From contig NZ_LGDW01000464.1 in NCBI RefSeq assembly GCF_001280005.1, forward strand, positions 1-42,274: 42,274 nt of DNA. Direction: 5' to 3'. The stretch is from Streptomyces sp. NRRL WC-3618. GTDB taxonomy: Bacteria; Actinomycetota; Actinomycetes; Streptomycetales; Streptomycetaceae. A model generated the notes under the pieces. It worked only from the letters and a program-made list of their open reading frames with translations, was not told the DNA's origin and ran no database searches. The position numbers were made by a program, and so were the translations under genes. Below, in pieces: positions 26,849 to 35,409 of the stretch. Positions within the stretch are counted from its first letter, which is position 1. Every line of letters starts with the position of its first letter.

Positions 26849-28006
26849 TCAGGTGGCCTTCGGTAGCGGCAGCATGCCGTACGACGGGGTGGCGGCCGGG
26901 GCCCGACCCTTCCGGGGTACGTGTGTGCCGGGGGCGGCGAAGGACGTCGGGGTGGGTTCCGGCCTCGTCGCGGTAAGGCCGGGGTGACCTCCGCCGTTGC
27001 CGTGGCCCTGGCCGTTCCCGTTGCCGTTTCCGCCGTGGCCGTGGCCGCCGGTGGCGCCGTGGCCCTTGCCGCCGTTGTCACCGGCGCCGCTCTGGCCGCC
27101 CTCGGCGCCGACGTCTCCGCCGGTCTTCCCGGTGCCCTTCCCAGCGCCCTTCCCGGTGTCGGCGTTCGAGCGGAGGGCCGACTCATGCTTCAGGGTCTTC
27201 TCGCAGTACTTCGGCACATTTCTGGGCCCCTTGGCCGCGTTTTCCAGGGCCCGTCTGCGCTCGGCGTCCAGCTTCTTGCCGCTGTGCAGGTCGCGGCAGG
27301 ACATGGCGAGTCCGCGCCAGTCACCGGGCAGGCCCATACCCGAGTGGCCCCGCTTCCCGTGGTTCGGACCGGCCTTGGGGTCGCCGCCCCCGGCGGTGCC
27401 CCGGTCGCCGGGGCCCCCGTTCGTGGGGTCGGGCCCGAGGGACGGCACGCTCTTGCCTCCGGTGCCGCCGTCCGGCGAGGGCGAGGCCGGCTCCAGGCCA
27501 CGCGGCCCGGCGGCCGACACGGTGGCGGCGGGGCGGCCGGGCGCCTCACCGTGGAACGGGTTCGGCAGGACGCCGACACCGGCGGCCATCGCTACCGAGC
27601 CGACCATGCCGGCGGCCAGCACGGCACCGAGCCCCAGGCGCAGGGGGCGGTTCCTGCGGGCCGGACGGACGCGGCGTCGACGGGAGGCACCGGGGCGCCC
27701 GGACCCTCCCACCCGGATGACACCGATGTCGGAGTCCAGGTCCGTGTCCGTCCCGGGGGCGCCGCTGCCGAGGCCGGCGACCGGGCGGGCCTTGCGGAAC
27801 GCGGCCAGCGCGGCGGCCTCGCCGGGGAGTTCGGCGCCGCCCTGCGGGCCGTCCACGGAGAGCGAGTCCAGGGTCTTCGCGAGTTGCTCGGCCTGGTCGC
27901 GGGCTTCGGGGCCCGCGGACGTCAGTAAGGCCTCCGGTGACTTCCCGCTCAGCAAACGCTCCGCCGCAGCGTGGTCCAGCCACCCGTACCGGTCGTCGTC
28001 GGCCAT
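26849..28006 (-). CDS. Membrane protein paired with ECF sigma factor, putative anti-sigma
   Basis: 385 aa. A short N-terminal cytoplasmic region (1-110, DRYGWLDHAAAERLLSG, then EARDQAEQLAKTLDSL) is followed by a basic stretch, one transmembrane helix (about 122-147), a Pro/Gly/Ser-rich outer region with two Cys, and a Gly/His/Asn-rich tail (about 300-350). This layout, and coupling to the sigma gene (TGATG, one-base overlap), suggest an anti-sigma factor, but I see no zinc-type HxxxCxxC motif, so it is an unusual one or a membrane target protein. ATG 28006 has GAAGGA six bases upstream; GTG 28009 is an alternative. Confidence 0.75.
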   Translation of the reverse strand: MADDDRYGWLDHAAAERLLSGKSPEALLTSAGPEARDQAEQLAKTLDSLSVDGPQGGAELPGEAAALAAFRKARPVAGLGSGAPGTDTDLDSDIGVIRVGGSGRPGASRRRRVRPARRNRPLRLGLGAVLAAGMVGSVAMAAGVGVLPNPFHGEAPGRPAATVSAAGPRGLEPASPSPDGGTGGKSVPSLGPDPTNGGPGDRGTAGGGDPKAGPNHGKRGHSGMGLPGDWRGLAMSCRDLHSGKKLDAERRRALENAAKGPRNVPKYCEKTLKHESALRSNADTGKGAGKGTGKTGGDVGAEGGQSGAGDNGGKGHGATGGHGHGGNGNGNGQGHGNGGGHPGLTATRPEPTPTSFAAPGTHVPRKGRAPAATPSYGMLPLPKAT

Positions 28007-28671
28007 CACATGTCCTTCTGCGTCCGCGAACGCGTATGCGTCACACCGGCCGACGTCACCGCACGTCCGTGCGGTTCCCGTTGGAGCGGCAGCGCGTCGA
28101 GCGCGGCGGTCGCGTCCGGGTCCTCGCCGAGCAACTCCGCGAGCCGTCTCAGACCGCGGTGCGCCGCCGTACGGACGGCTCCGGGGCGCTTGCCGAGGGT
28201 CTCGGCGGCGGTCTTGGCGTCGAGGCCGACGACCACTCGCAGGACGACGGCCTCGGCCTGGTCCTGCGGCAGCCGGGCGATGAGGGAGAGGGTGCTGTCG
28301 GTGGCCAGGGACTCCATCGCCTCGCCCGCCGTGTCGCAGTCGGCGGCCCGGCCGGACAGTTCGGTCTCGTCGCCGCCGATGGCCGGGCGGCGCCCCCGCA
28401 TACGTATGTGATCGAGGGCACGGTTGCGGGCGATCCGAGCGGCCCAGCCCCGGAAACGGTCCGCGTCCCCGCTGAACCGGTCCAGGTCACGGGCGATCTG
28501 GAGCCACGCCTCGGACGTGACGTCCTCGGCGTCCGGATCGCCGACCAGCGTCCGTACGTACCCGAGCAACCGTGGGTGCACGGAGCGGTACACAGTCCGG
28601 AAAGCGGTCTCGTCCCCAGTCTGTGCCGCAAGCACCGCGGTGGTCAGCTCCGCGTCGTCCCCGTGCACCAC
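28006..28671 (-). CDS. ECF-type RNA polymerase sigma factor
   Basis: 221 aa. Region 2 spans about residues 14-95 (TAFRTVYRSVHPRLLGYVRTLVGDPDAEDVTSEAWLQ, FRGWAARIARNRALDHIR), and region 4 lies about 125-180 (LIARLPQDQAEAVVLRVVVG, AETLGKRPGAVRTAAHRGLRRLAELL). It should direct RNA polymerase to a limited regulon under control of the partner protein encoded by the overlapping gene. The C-terminal 35 residues beyond region 4 are an extra tail. GTG 28671 is used; its ribosome site is not clear. The upstream 500 bases must hold its promoter. Confidence 0.9.
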   Translation of the reverse strand: MVHGDDAELTTAVLAAQTGDETAFRTVYRSVHPRLLGYVRTLVGDPDAEDVTSEAWLQIARDLDRFSGDADRFRGWAARIARNRALDHIRMRGRRPAIGGDETELSGRAADCDTAGEAMESLATDSTLSLIARLPQDQAEAVVLRVVVGLDAKTAAETLGKRPGAVRTAAHRGLRRLAELLGEDPDATAALDALPLQREPHGRAVTSAGVTHTRSRTQKDM

Positions 28672-29171
28672 ACCTCTTCGCGCCTAACCGGCGCCGCTCT
28701 CGCGGCCCTGGTTCTCGCCGTCGTGGTTCCTCAGCGAAAGGCACGTTACGTCGTCAAAGTGCTCCTCGTCCATGTCCGTACAAGGTGCAACTATCTCGTG
28801 ACGCGATGACGCTGTGACAGAAAGCGCGCCCGCGGCGCTGTAAGAGATACGGGCCGCCGCGCGGCCCGTGCCACGCGACGGCCGGGGCCTCTCCTGTGGG
28901 GGGTGGCGGCCCCGGCCGTCTCCGTGGGTCACCCACACGACCTGGGGCTTCGCGCGGATTCCGTGACCAGCGCAACCGGCCAGGCCAGGCGCCTCGTGTG
29001 ATCCCACCCGGTGACGCGCACCCGGGAAGCGCCCGTTTTTCCGGCCCGAGGCGCAGGCCGAACTCCGGAAACTCCCTCGCGAGCTGGTGGTGCGGGTTGC
29101 GCACGTCGGGCATCGCCCCGCCGTCTACGACACCTGGCAGCCCTCAACAATCCCTGGCGCGAAGCGGGCAG
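28672..29171. other. Intergenic region upstream of the sigma gene
   Basis: About 500 bases. It contains a GC-rich hairpin (listed separately) and presumably the sigma gene promoter. The long plus-strand frame running through it reads as low-complexity Arg/Pro/Gly and is not convincing until the LuxR-like part. Confidence 0.45.
28877..28920. terminator. Long GC hairpin upstream of the sigma gene
   Basis: 13-bp perfect stem (28877-28889 with 28908-28920), 18-nt loop. A smaller GC hairpin precedes it at about 28850-28868. It may insulate the sigma gene from the LuxR remnant region. Confidence 0.55.
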
Positions 29172-29489
29172 GTGCCTTGCGAGTGCCGTGCCGTCCTTCT
29201 CCGTTACCGGAAAGGTAGCGTCAACGGGGATTTGGATGGCGGGGCCACCGTCGGTCCGGATCCCCGGCCCGTCGTCGCGGACCCGCTGAGCCGGCGTGAG
29301 CGGGAGGTCGCCGCGCTGGGGGCCAAGGGCATGACGAACCGGCAGGCCGCCAGTGTGCTCGGGCTCTCCCCGCGCACCGCGGACGCCCCTGTCGCCAGCA
29401 TCCTGTCGAAGCTCGGCTTCAGCTGCCGCGCCCAGATCGCGGCCTGGTGGGCCGCGACCCGGCCGTCCTCACCCGGCGTCGGGAACTGA
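29172..29489 (+). pseudogene. LuxR-type HTH remnant
   Basis: Only the C-terminal DNA-binding domain of a LuxR-family regulator is recognisable: LSRREREVAALGAKGMTNRQAASVLGLSPRTADAPVASI, then LSKLGFSCRAQIAAWWA. The usual RTVDTHV of the recognition helix region is changed to RTADAPV. No sensor or ATPase domain lies upstream in any frame I could follow. GTG 29172 is an arbitrary start with no ribosome site. It is most simply the decayed 3' end of a larger regulator; a small functional HTH protein cannot be excluded. Confidence 0.65.
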
Positions 29490-29490
29490 C

Positions 29491-29862
29491 CTAGAACGCC
29501 GTCGCGTCCAGGCACAGCAGCCGCAGCGAACCGTGGCCGCCGAAACAGCGGCGGGCCTCGTCGACCGGGTCCCACAACTGCCCGTCGACCGTACGGATCC
29601 AGTGCCCGCCGTCCGCCTCGAGCCACTCGGCGGCGCCCCCGGCCTGCCGCACGATGACTTCACCGGCGTACGCCCCGAAGCCGCGCAGCACCGATTCCAC
29701 GGCGGCGTACGGCGTCCGCTCGCGGCGGAGTTCCTCGATCATCCGGTCGACGCGCCACAGACTCTGGGTCGAGTAGTCGAGGCGCAGCCGCGCACCCTCA
29801 CGCATCGTCGAGACGGTGTCGGCGGCCCAGCGCACGGGTTTCGCGGCGGCCTGCGGGCGCAT
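29491..29862 (-). CDS. Conserved hypothetical protein
   Basis: 123 aa cytoplasmic protein with no signal or membrane segment. It reads as one compact domain: helical LRLDYSTQSLWRVDRMIEELR, then GFGAYAGEVIVRQAGGAAEWLE and WIRTVDGQLWDPVDEARRCF. I do not recognise a named family with certainty; the pattern of a helix, GAY-GEV strand and W-containing strands recurs in small actinobacterial proteins of unknown role. ATG 29862 is chosen where family-like sequence begins; no good ribosome site. It lies two bases from the end of the converging LuxR remnant. Confidence 0.7.
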   Translation of the reverse strand: MRPQAAAKPVRWAADTVSTMREGARLRLDYSTQSLWRVDRMIEELRRERTPYAAVESVLRGFGAYAGEVIVRQAGGAAEWLEADGGHWIRTVDGQLWDPVDEARRCFGGHGSLRLLCLDATAF

Positions 29863-30044
29863 CGTTCGTTCTGGTGCTCGGTGTGCTGCTCGGTGTGCGG
29901 TCACAGTCAAGGAAAGCGTGCAGGTGGCGACCGGTGTCACCCCCTTTCGGCGGCTGACGGGAATCGCTACGGGACCGCCCCTGATCCACCCCAGGTCCAC
30001 CCCGGGACAGCCACAGGAAGGCCACACGACCGGGTCCCGGGGGG

Positions 30045-30623
30045 TCAGGCCCGTCCGCGCGCCCGCCGCGACACCACCGCGCGCAGGACGCGCCGGCCCT
30101 CCGTGGACACCGCGAGCGCCTGCCGCAGTCCACCGAGACCGTGCTCGGCGAGCATTTCCAGCACCCTGGTCTGGCGCCGCAGTTCGGCCGCGACGAGGGG
30201 CGACATGCCCTCCGTACGGCCTTCCCGGTGAGCGTCGAGCGAGGACGGGCCGGCGGGGGAGGCGTCCAGGAGCCGGTGGATGCGGAGCGCGGCGACGGAA
30301 CAGGCGTCGGCCCACTCACGTACCGAGGCGGCGGACCGGATCGCGGGGGCGGCGGCGAGCATCCGCCGGGCGAGAAGCTCGGCCTCGCCCTCGGCGGAAG
30401 CCGGGGAGGCGGTGACGGCGGCATCCGTGCCCAGCTTGACGCGGACCTGTTCCAGCCGGGTCGCCCATTCCTCCGCGTCGCTCCCCTCGGCGAGGGCGGC
30501 CCACAGGGGGCGCAGGATCTCGTCGTCGCCGTCCAGGAGGGCCACGCACCGATCCAAACAGGCCAGTCCGCTGACGGTCAGGCCGCGCTCATCGGCGCGA
30601 GCGATCAGTTCCACCAGGCTCAT
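30045..30623 (-). CDS. Hypothetical helical protein
   Basis: 192 aa, mostly alpha-helical and Ala/Leu/Arg-rich, no signal peptide or membrane helix. N-terminus MSLVELIARADERGLTVSGLACLDRCVALLDGDDEIL. I do not recognise it. ATG 30623 is well supported by AAGGAGG six bases upstream. It follows the gene at 30699 by 75 bases in the same direction, so the two may be co-transcribed. Confidence 0.8.
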   Translation of the reverse strand: MSLVELIARADERGLTVSGLACLDRCVALLDGDDEILRPLWAALAEGSDAEEWATRLEQVRVKLGTDAAVTASPASAEGEAELLARRMLAAAPAIRSAASVREWADACSVAALRIHRLLDASPAGPSSLDAHREGRTEGMSPLVAAELRRQTRVLEMLAEHGLGGLRQALAVSTEGRRVLRAVVSRRARGRA

Positions 30624-30698
30624 GCACGCCTCCTTGCCAGGGCGTCATCCCTTACGGAGCCTGCCCTTTCCCTTACTGCGTGCGACGTGGCCGGAGCG

Positions 30699-31241
30699 TC
30701 ACAGGGGCAGCACCCCGAGTCGGTCGAGGAACCGGAAGAACAGGTTTTCGGCCAATGGATCGGGTTCGGAGGTCAGTACGTCCAGAAGCGGCCCGATGTT
30801 CACGGTATGGCCGGCCTCGGCGGCCCAGTCGACCGCGCGTTCGGCGGCGTCGCCGGGTTCCAGGAAGTAGTCGTCGAGGGTGAGCGCGCCGCCCTCCTCG
30901 CTGCCCCCGTCGCCCGTGTCCTGCCCGGCGCCCAGATATCCGGCCATGGCGCCGCGTGCCAGACAGGTGGTCCACGCCCCGCTCTCGGGCGCCGCCGCCT
31001 CCAGCACCACGCAGTGACTGTCCATGATGTACCCGAAGAGCGCGGGCGCGCCGGTCTCCAGGGCGAGGGTGTTCATGCTGCCGACGTCACCGTCACCGCT
31101 CGGGTACTCCCACACCTGCCAGCCGTCGTCCCGCTGTTCGCGCGAGGTCAGCGCGGAGCGCACGGCCCGCAGGGCGTCGGTCTCGGCGAGCGGCCGCTCG
31201 CTCCTGCCCACGATCAAATAGCCCCAGTAACCCAATGCCAT
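30699..31241 (-). CDS. Hypothetical actinobacterial protein
   Basis: 180 aa, soluble. The N-terminal half is compact and distinctive (MALGYWGYLIVGRSERPL, GWQVWEYPSGDGDVGSMNTLALETGAPALFGYIMDSHC), then an acidic Gly/Ser loop and a helical end with LDVLTSEPDPLAENLFFRFLDRLGVLPL. No domain recognised. AAGG precedes ATG 31241 at about nine bases. It is possibly in one unit with the gene at 30045. Confidence 0.8.
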   Translation of the reverse strand: MALGYWGYLIVGRSERPLAETDALRAVRSALTSREQRDDGWQVWEYPSGDGDVGSMNTLALETGAPALFGYIMDSHCVVLEAAAPESGAWTTCLARGAMAGYLGAGQDTGDGGSEEGGALTLDDYFLEPGDAAERAVDWAAEAGHTVNIGPLLDVLTSEPDPLAENLFFRFLDRLGVLPL

Positions 31242-31331
31242 CCCCCTGGCCTTCTGGTTTCTGCTCGCTCTGCCCGCGCCGAATACACCACAGAGACAAG
31301 GGAGTTGGCCAGGGATCTGACGCCAGGTGTG

Positions 31332-32063
31332 TCAGACGCCCGCGGAGCCGGGGCCCTGCAGCGCCTTCTCGTTCTGCATCCGGGTCAGCCGCAGCACGAC
31401 GAAGATCGCGAGGACGGCGGCCGCGATGTCGGCGGCATCGGAGAACAGTGCCTGGCCGACGGCGACTCGGATCTTCTCTGCCGTGTCGGCAGGAGAGTAC
31501 GTGCCGAAGTCGTTCCGGCTGGTGAAGAGCGCGACGAGCCACAGTGTCCACCAGGCATTGACGAGCCCGTGCGAAGCGCGGGTGTCGGCAGGGATGCTGG
31601 CATCCCAGATGTCCAGCATGATCCGGCGCGGGAACCACAGGCTCACGACCGGCACGAACCAGCACCAGACCGTCCAGCCGCGCTTCATGGTGTGCCCGAA
31701 CGGGTTGAACACCTCGGCGTTGATCCGCACGCACTTGAACCAGACGAGGTAGACGACGGCTGTCGCGAGGAGGGACGCCGTCTGTATGTACCCGGCGGCG
31801 GCGTAGAGCGAGTCCGCGTGAGCGGCGTCGCTCCGGACGGTGACGTAGGCGGCGTAGGGAACGCCCTGGTCCGCGAGGGAGCCCATCACGTCGTACACGG
31901 TGACGCCGGCGTAGACGGCGAAGAGGTCGCCGGCGACGACCAGTCCGAGCAGCACGGCGACGGCCTTGCCGAGCCCGACCGGCGACCGCAGCCAGGCCGG
32001 GCCGTTCGGCGGGAGGTCGGGACGTACGGACGGAGTGGAGGGCTGGCCGCGCTTGCCGAACAT
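31332..32063 (-). CDS. DUF4328 membrane protein
   Basis: 243 aa with about five hydrophobic helices. The recognisable DUF4328 core is ASLLATAVVYLVWFKCVRINAEVF, GWTVWCWFVPVVSLWFPRRIMLDIWDAS and VNAWWTLWLVALF. Function unknown. ATG 32063 has GGGGGA five bases upstream. Confidence 0.86.
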   Translation of the reverse strand: MFGKRGQPSTPSVRPDLPPNGPAWLRSPVGLGKAVAVLLGLVVAGDLFAVYAGVTVYDVMGSLADQGVPYAAYVTVRSDAAHADSLYAAAGYIQTASLLATAVVYLVWFKCVRINAEVFNPFGHTMKRGWTVWCWFVPVVSLWFPRRIMLDIWDASIPADTRASHGLVNAWWTLWLVALFTSRNDFGTYSPADTAEKIRVAVGQALFSDAADIAAAVLAIFVVLRLTRMQNEKALQGPGSAGV

Positions 32064-32141
32064 ACGAATCCCCCGAGAATGACGGCACGGGACGCCGCGC
32101 CGAGACGAAAGCCGGGCGCTGCCCCCAGGGGCGCACCCGGC

Positions 32142-32179
32142 ATACGAAGAAACGAAGACGCGAAGATACGAATACGAAT
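32142..32179. repeat. Degenerate ACGAAG tandem repeats
   Basis: Five or six imperfect copies of a 6-9 base unit (ACGAAG/ACGAAT) lie in the short intergenic region between the GH20 and DUF4328 genes. It is unusually AT-rich for this chromosome. Confidence 0.55.
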
Positions 32180-32240
32180 TCCCGTGCGGAACCTACGGTC
32201 AGTCCGCCTCCCGCGTCCAGCCGATATCAGCCAGTCGGTA

Positions 32241-33971
32241 TCAGCCCAGCCGGTTCGCCAGCTTCTTGAAGTCGGTCCAGGACAGGGACGGCTGGACCCG
32301 GGGATCCCACAGCTTCTGGACGGTCGCCCGCAGCGGCATCCGGATGCCGGCCGCCACCTGCTTCTGTGTCTGCGCGTTGGACAGGTCGCACCAGACGGCG
32401 AAGACCCCGCCGAGAATCTGGTTGTCGTACGCCGAGGAGACGGCCGTGGTGCCGCGCAGCACCCGCGGGGTCCACTGCTTGTAGATGCGCTCACCCGTGG
32501 GATAGAAGAACTGGTTCGGCTGCCCGAGCACGTAGTAGAGGTACTCGTCGTTGTAGTTGACGACCTTGCGGCCCGCGCTCAGATACCCGGCGGGCTGCCG
32601 CGCGCCGATCTCCTTGCCGGTCCAGTAGGCGACCTGGATGTTCTTGTCCGGCTGAACGGAACTCGACAGGTAGAAGCCGTCGTTCCAGGCGCGCACAGCC
32701 GTCCGGCCGTGGGCGCGGACGGTAGCCGCCCGGTCATTGAGCCAGCCCGTCGCGAGGTCGGAGACCCTCGCACCGGCGCCGTACCTCGCGGTGGCCGCCG
32801 CGGCGAGCTGGGGATACGAGACCGCCGGGTTCGCGACCGCCAGGGCCCGGTACTCGTCGCCGCCCAGATGCCAGGACGCGCCGGGGAAGAGGTCGGCGTA
32901 CTCGCCCAGCAGGTCGTCGATGATCTTCGCGGCGCCGGGTTTGGAGATGTCGAGCGCCCCTCGGACCGGCGTGCCCTGCGCGTTGGTCAGCTGGAGCTCG
33001 GGGTGGGCGGCGAGGACCGCGCCCAGATGGCCCGGGGAGTCGATCTCGGGCACGACGGTGATGTGGCGGCTCGCGGCCAGGGCGACGATACGGCGGACCT
33101 CGGCCTTGGTGAGGTGGTCCCTGGACACGATCTCCGGGTGGGTGTCGGAGGCGATCCGGAAGCCCTGGTCGTCGGAGAAGTGCAGGTCCAGCTCGTTGAA
33201 CTTGAGGTCGCCCAGTTCACGGATGCGGTCCTCGATCCAGGACGCCGGGAAATGCTTGCGGGCGGTGTCCAGGGACAGCCCGCGCCGCTGCTTGGCGGGC
33301 CGGTCGCGCACGACCCCCTCGGACGCGGTGCCACCGGCGGCCACCTCCTGCTTGAGGGTGCGGGTGCCGTAGAAGACGCCCGCTTCGGCGGGGGCGGCGA
33401 TGGTGACGCGGCGGTTGCTGACGGTGAGGGTGTAGGACTCGGGGCCCTTCGCCGCCTGCCCAGGGGCCAGCGTGAGCTGGACGTCCCCGGCACGCGGGGC
33501 GGCCGTCCCGCCGTACGCCATCCGCAGCTCACCGGCGAGCAGCTCCCCCTCGTCGGCGAGACCGCCGCCGGTGACGACCACACGTGCGGTGGAGGCGGGG
33601 CGCCAGCCCGGACCCCGGGCGGGTACGTGCTCGCGTACGGCGGGGATGGTGCGGGGCGTCTTGGAGAGCGGGTAGACGCGGGCCGGGGACGGAGAGGGTG
33701 GGGCGGGAGCAGGGGTGCGGGATCCGGCCGAGGGTGCGGAGCTCGCCGCTCCGGCCGCCTCCGAGGAGGGCGTCGCGTCGCTCGACGCGGCGGTGGCGCC
33801 CAGGTCGGTGCCAGAACCCGCGTCGCCGGCCGGCCAGAAGGCGACGGACACTCCCACCGCCCCGGCGGCGACGAGAACACCGGCCCCGAGAAGCAACCCG
33901 GGCCCCTGTCCGTACGTCTTCCTCTGCGGACCCCGTTTCCGTTCAGGAGCCCGCCGCCTCCGCCCGGTCAC
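32241..33971 (-). CDS. Beta-N-acetylhexosaminidase, GH20
   Basis: 576 aa exported glycoside hydrolase. A basic N-tail and one hydrophobic segment (about 24-46) give a signal anchor, followed by a Ser/Ala/Pro linker to about 100, an N-terminal GH20b domain (about 105-225) and the GH20 barrel. The substrate-assisted catalytic pair is Asp372-Glu373 in SWHLGGDEY; other family marks are RGLSLDTARKHFP, HFSDDQGFR and VVPEIDSPGH. It removes terminal GlcNAc/GalNAc from chitin oligomers or wall fragments. GTG 33971 is the start; no alternative nearby keeps the signal anchor. Confidence 0.92.
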   Translation of the reverse strand: MTGRRRRAPERKRGPQRKTYGQGPGLLLGAGVLVAAGAVGVSVAFWPAGDAGSGTDLGATAASSDATPSSEAAGAASSAPSAGSRTPAPAPPSPSPARVYPLSKTPRTIPAVREHVPARGPGWRPASTARVVVTGGGLADEGELLAGELRMAYGGTAAPRAGDVQLTLAPGQAAKGPESYTLTVSNRRVTIAAPAEAGVFYGTRTLKQEVAAGGTASEGVVRDRPAKQRRGLSLDTARKHFPASWIEDRIRELGDLKFNELDLHFSDDQGFRIASDTHPEIVSRDHLTKAEVRRIVALAASRHITVVPEIDSPGHLGAVLAAHPELQLTNAQGTPVRGALDISKPGAAKIIDDLLGEYADLFPGASWHLGGDEYRALAVANPAVSYPQLAAAATARYGAGARVSDLATGWLNDRAATVRAHGRTAVRAWNDGFYLSSSVQPDKNIQVAYWTGKEIGARQPAGYLSAGRKVVNYNDEYLYYVLGQPNQFFYPTGERIYKQWTPRVLRGTTAVSSAYDNQILGGVFAVWCDLSNAQTQKQVAAGIRMPLRATVQKLWDPRVQPSLSWTDFKKLANRLG

Positions 33972-34247
33972 CGGTTCCCGCCTGTCCGTGCCTCACATAT
34001 CGCTCGCATGTCACGCACCTCCTGGCTCGCCTTCACATCTGAACCTACGTCCCCGACGCACCGGCACCGTCCACGGTACGTTCCGAAACTCTCCCATTCG
34101 GGTGAAATTCAGACGTCCGTCGGACTGCTCCTGACCACTTCTCGATAATGTGAGCGGCAATTCCCGCGCATCTCACACACCAGCCCACGACGCCGAGGAC
34201 TCACGCTGCCCGCGCACCGTCTACCCGACCACTCCGGCCCGCTCGCC

Positions 34248-34814
34248 ATGCCGGCCCAGACGCGCGCCGAGTCCCCCTGCCCCACCCTGCCGGGCTCTCT
34301 TACGCCGACAACGCTGGAACGGTTCAACACCGACCCCGCCGAGGACGTCGAGCGCGCGCTCCTCGCCTGCCTGCGCAGCCTCCGCTGGGCCCGCCGTCTC
34401 ACCGACCACCGCCCCTACCCCGACCTGGACTCCCTGCTCGCGGCAGCGGACGAGGCGGCGTACGACCTGGCCCCGGCCGACCTGTCGGAGGCCTTGGCGG
34501 CAGAAGCGCTGCCCGCCCTGCCCGACGGCGTGTACTCGGCGGCCCACATGGCGCTGGGGGCGGCGCATGCGGCGTACGAGAGCCGATTCGGCCACGTGTT
34601 CGTCATCTGCGTCGATCACACCTCCCCAAACGAGGCCCTCAACCAGGTCCTGACAGGCATCCGGTCACGGTTGACAAACGATCCGGAGGAAGAACGAGTG
34701 GTGGCAGCCGAGGAACTCCGGCGCCTGGCAGGGCAACGGTTGGCGAGCTACGTAAGGGACGCGGGGCCGCAACATTCCGCGGCTCCGCCGCGGGGCGCGA
34801 CCAGCCACATCTGA
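34248..34814 (+). CDS. OHCU decarboxylase (UraD)-like protein
   Basis: 188 aa, resembling 2-oxo-4-hydroxy-4-carboxy-5-ureidoimidazoline decarboxylases of urate breakdown: LERFNTDPAEDVERALLACLRSLRWARRL near the start, then AHAAYESRFGHVFVICVD, IRSRLTNDPEEERVVAAEELRRLA. The catalytic HP(R)IG segment expected in the middle is absent (EALAAEALPALPDG instead), so it may lack that activity. No other urate genes are near. ATG 34248 is the first ATG, but coding character and GAGGA at the right distance point to a possible CTG start at 34206, adding 14 residues. Confidence 0.72.
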   Translation: MPAQTRAESPCPTLPGSLTPTTLERFNTDPAEDVERALLACLRSLRWARRLTDHRPYPDLDSLLAAADEAAYDLAPADLSEALAAEALPALPDGVYSAAHMALGAAHAAYESRFGHVFVICVDHTSPNEALNQVLTGIRSRLTNDPEEERVVAAEELRRLAGQRLASYVRDAGPQHSAAPPRGATSHI

Positions 34815-35023
34815 CCCGCACCCGGCAGACGAACCGCAAGCCCCTCCCCCAGTAGCCGCAAGCAATAGCCCGTACGAGCCTCTTTGATCACATCGGTAGG
34901 CCCGCTGTAAGCGTTCCGACAACACGTCGCTACGATGGCGAGGGCCGGAGGACCGTACCCGGCCGGGCCCGTCCGACACCCGAAGCCGGCGCGGCCCCGA
35001 TCCCCGCTCCCGGAGGGTTTTCC
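34815..35023 (+). promoter_or_regulatory. Upstream region of the sdh operon
   Basis: 209 bases. TACGAT at 34931-34936 is a good -10 candidate; TGTAAG at 34906 is a poor -35 with 19-base spacing. No gene seen. Confidence 0.4.
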
Positions 35024-35404
35024 GTGCCGGCTGGAACGCTGTACCGCGGCCGGGAAGGAATGTGGTCCTGGGTGGCTCATCGAGTCACCGGCGTCCTCAT
35101 CTTCTTCTTCCTGTTCGTACACGTCCTGGACACCGCTCTCGTCCGTGTCTCCCCCGAGGCCTATGACGACGTCGTGGCCACGTACAAGACGCCGATCGTC
35201 GCCGTGCTGGAGTACGGCCTCGTCGCCGCCATCCTCTTCCACGCGCTCAACGGCCTGCGCGTCATCGCCGTCGACTTCTGGTCGAAGGGCCCGCGCTACC
35301 AGAAGCACATGCTGTGGACCGTCGTCGGCCTGTGGGTCGTGCTGATGATCGGGGCGATCTACCCCGTCCTCGGCCACGCCGCTCGTGAACTGTTCGGGAG
35401 CTGA
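35024..35404 (+). CDS. sdhC: Succinate dehydrogenase cytochrome b556 subunit
   Basis: 126 aa membrane anchor subunit of complex II, three hydrophobic helices. MWSWVAHRVTGVLIFFFLFVHVLD contains the SHR-like quinone-site region and a His (in LFVHVLD) placed as haem ligand; ILFHALNGLRVI gives the other conserved His. It binds haem b and quinone with SdhD. GTG 35024 has GGAGGG six bases upstream. First gene of sdhCDAB; sdhD starts 5 bases after its stop. Confidence 0.93.
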   Translation: MPAGTLYRGREGMWSWVAHRVTGVLIFFFLFVHVLDTALVRVSPEAYDDVVATYKTPIVAVLEYGLVAAILFHALNGLRVIAVDFWSKGPRYQKHMLWTVVGLWVVLMIGAIYPVLGHAARELFGS

Positions 35405-35409
35405 CCCCC

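Noticed and set aside
30141..34148. Plus-strand reading frame of 1335 codons
   Set aside because: It runs antisense over several well-supported minus-strand genes, including GH20 and DUF4328, and has no domain or ribosome site; a GC-bias artefact.
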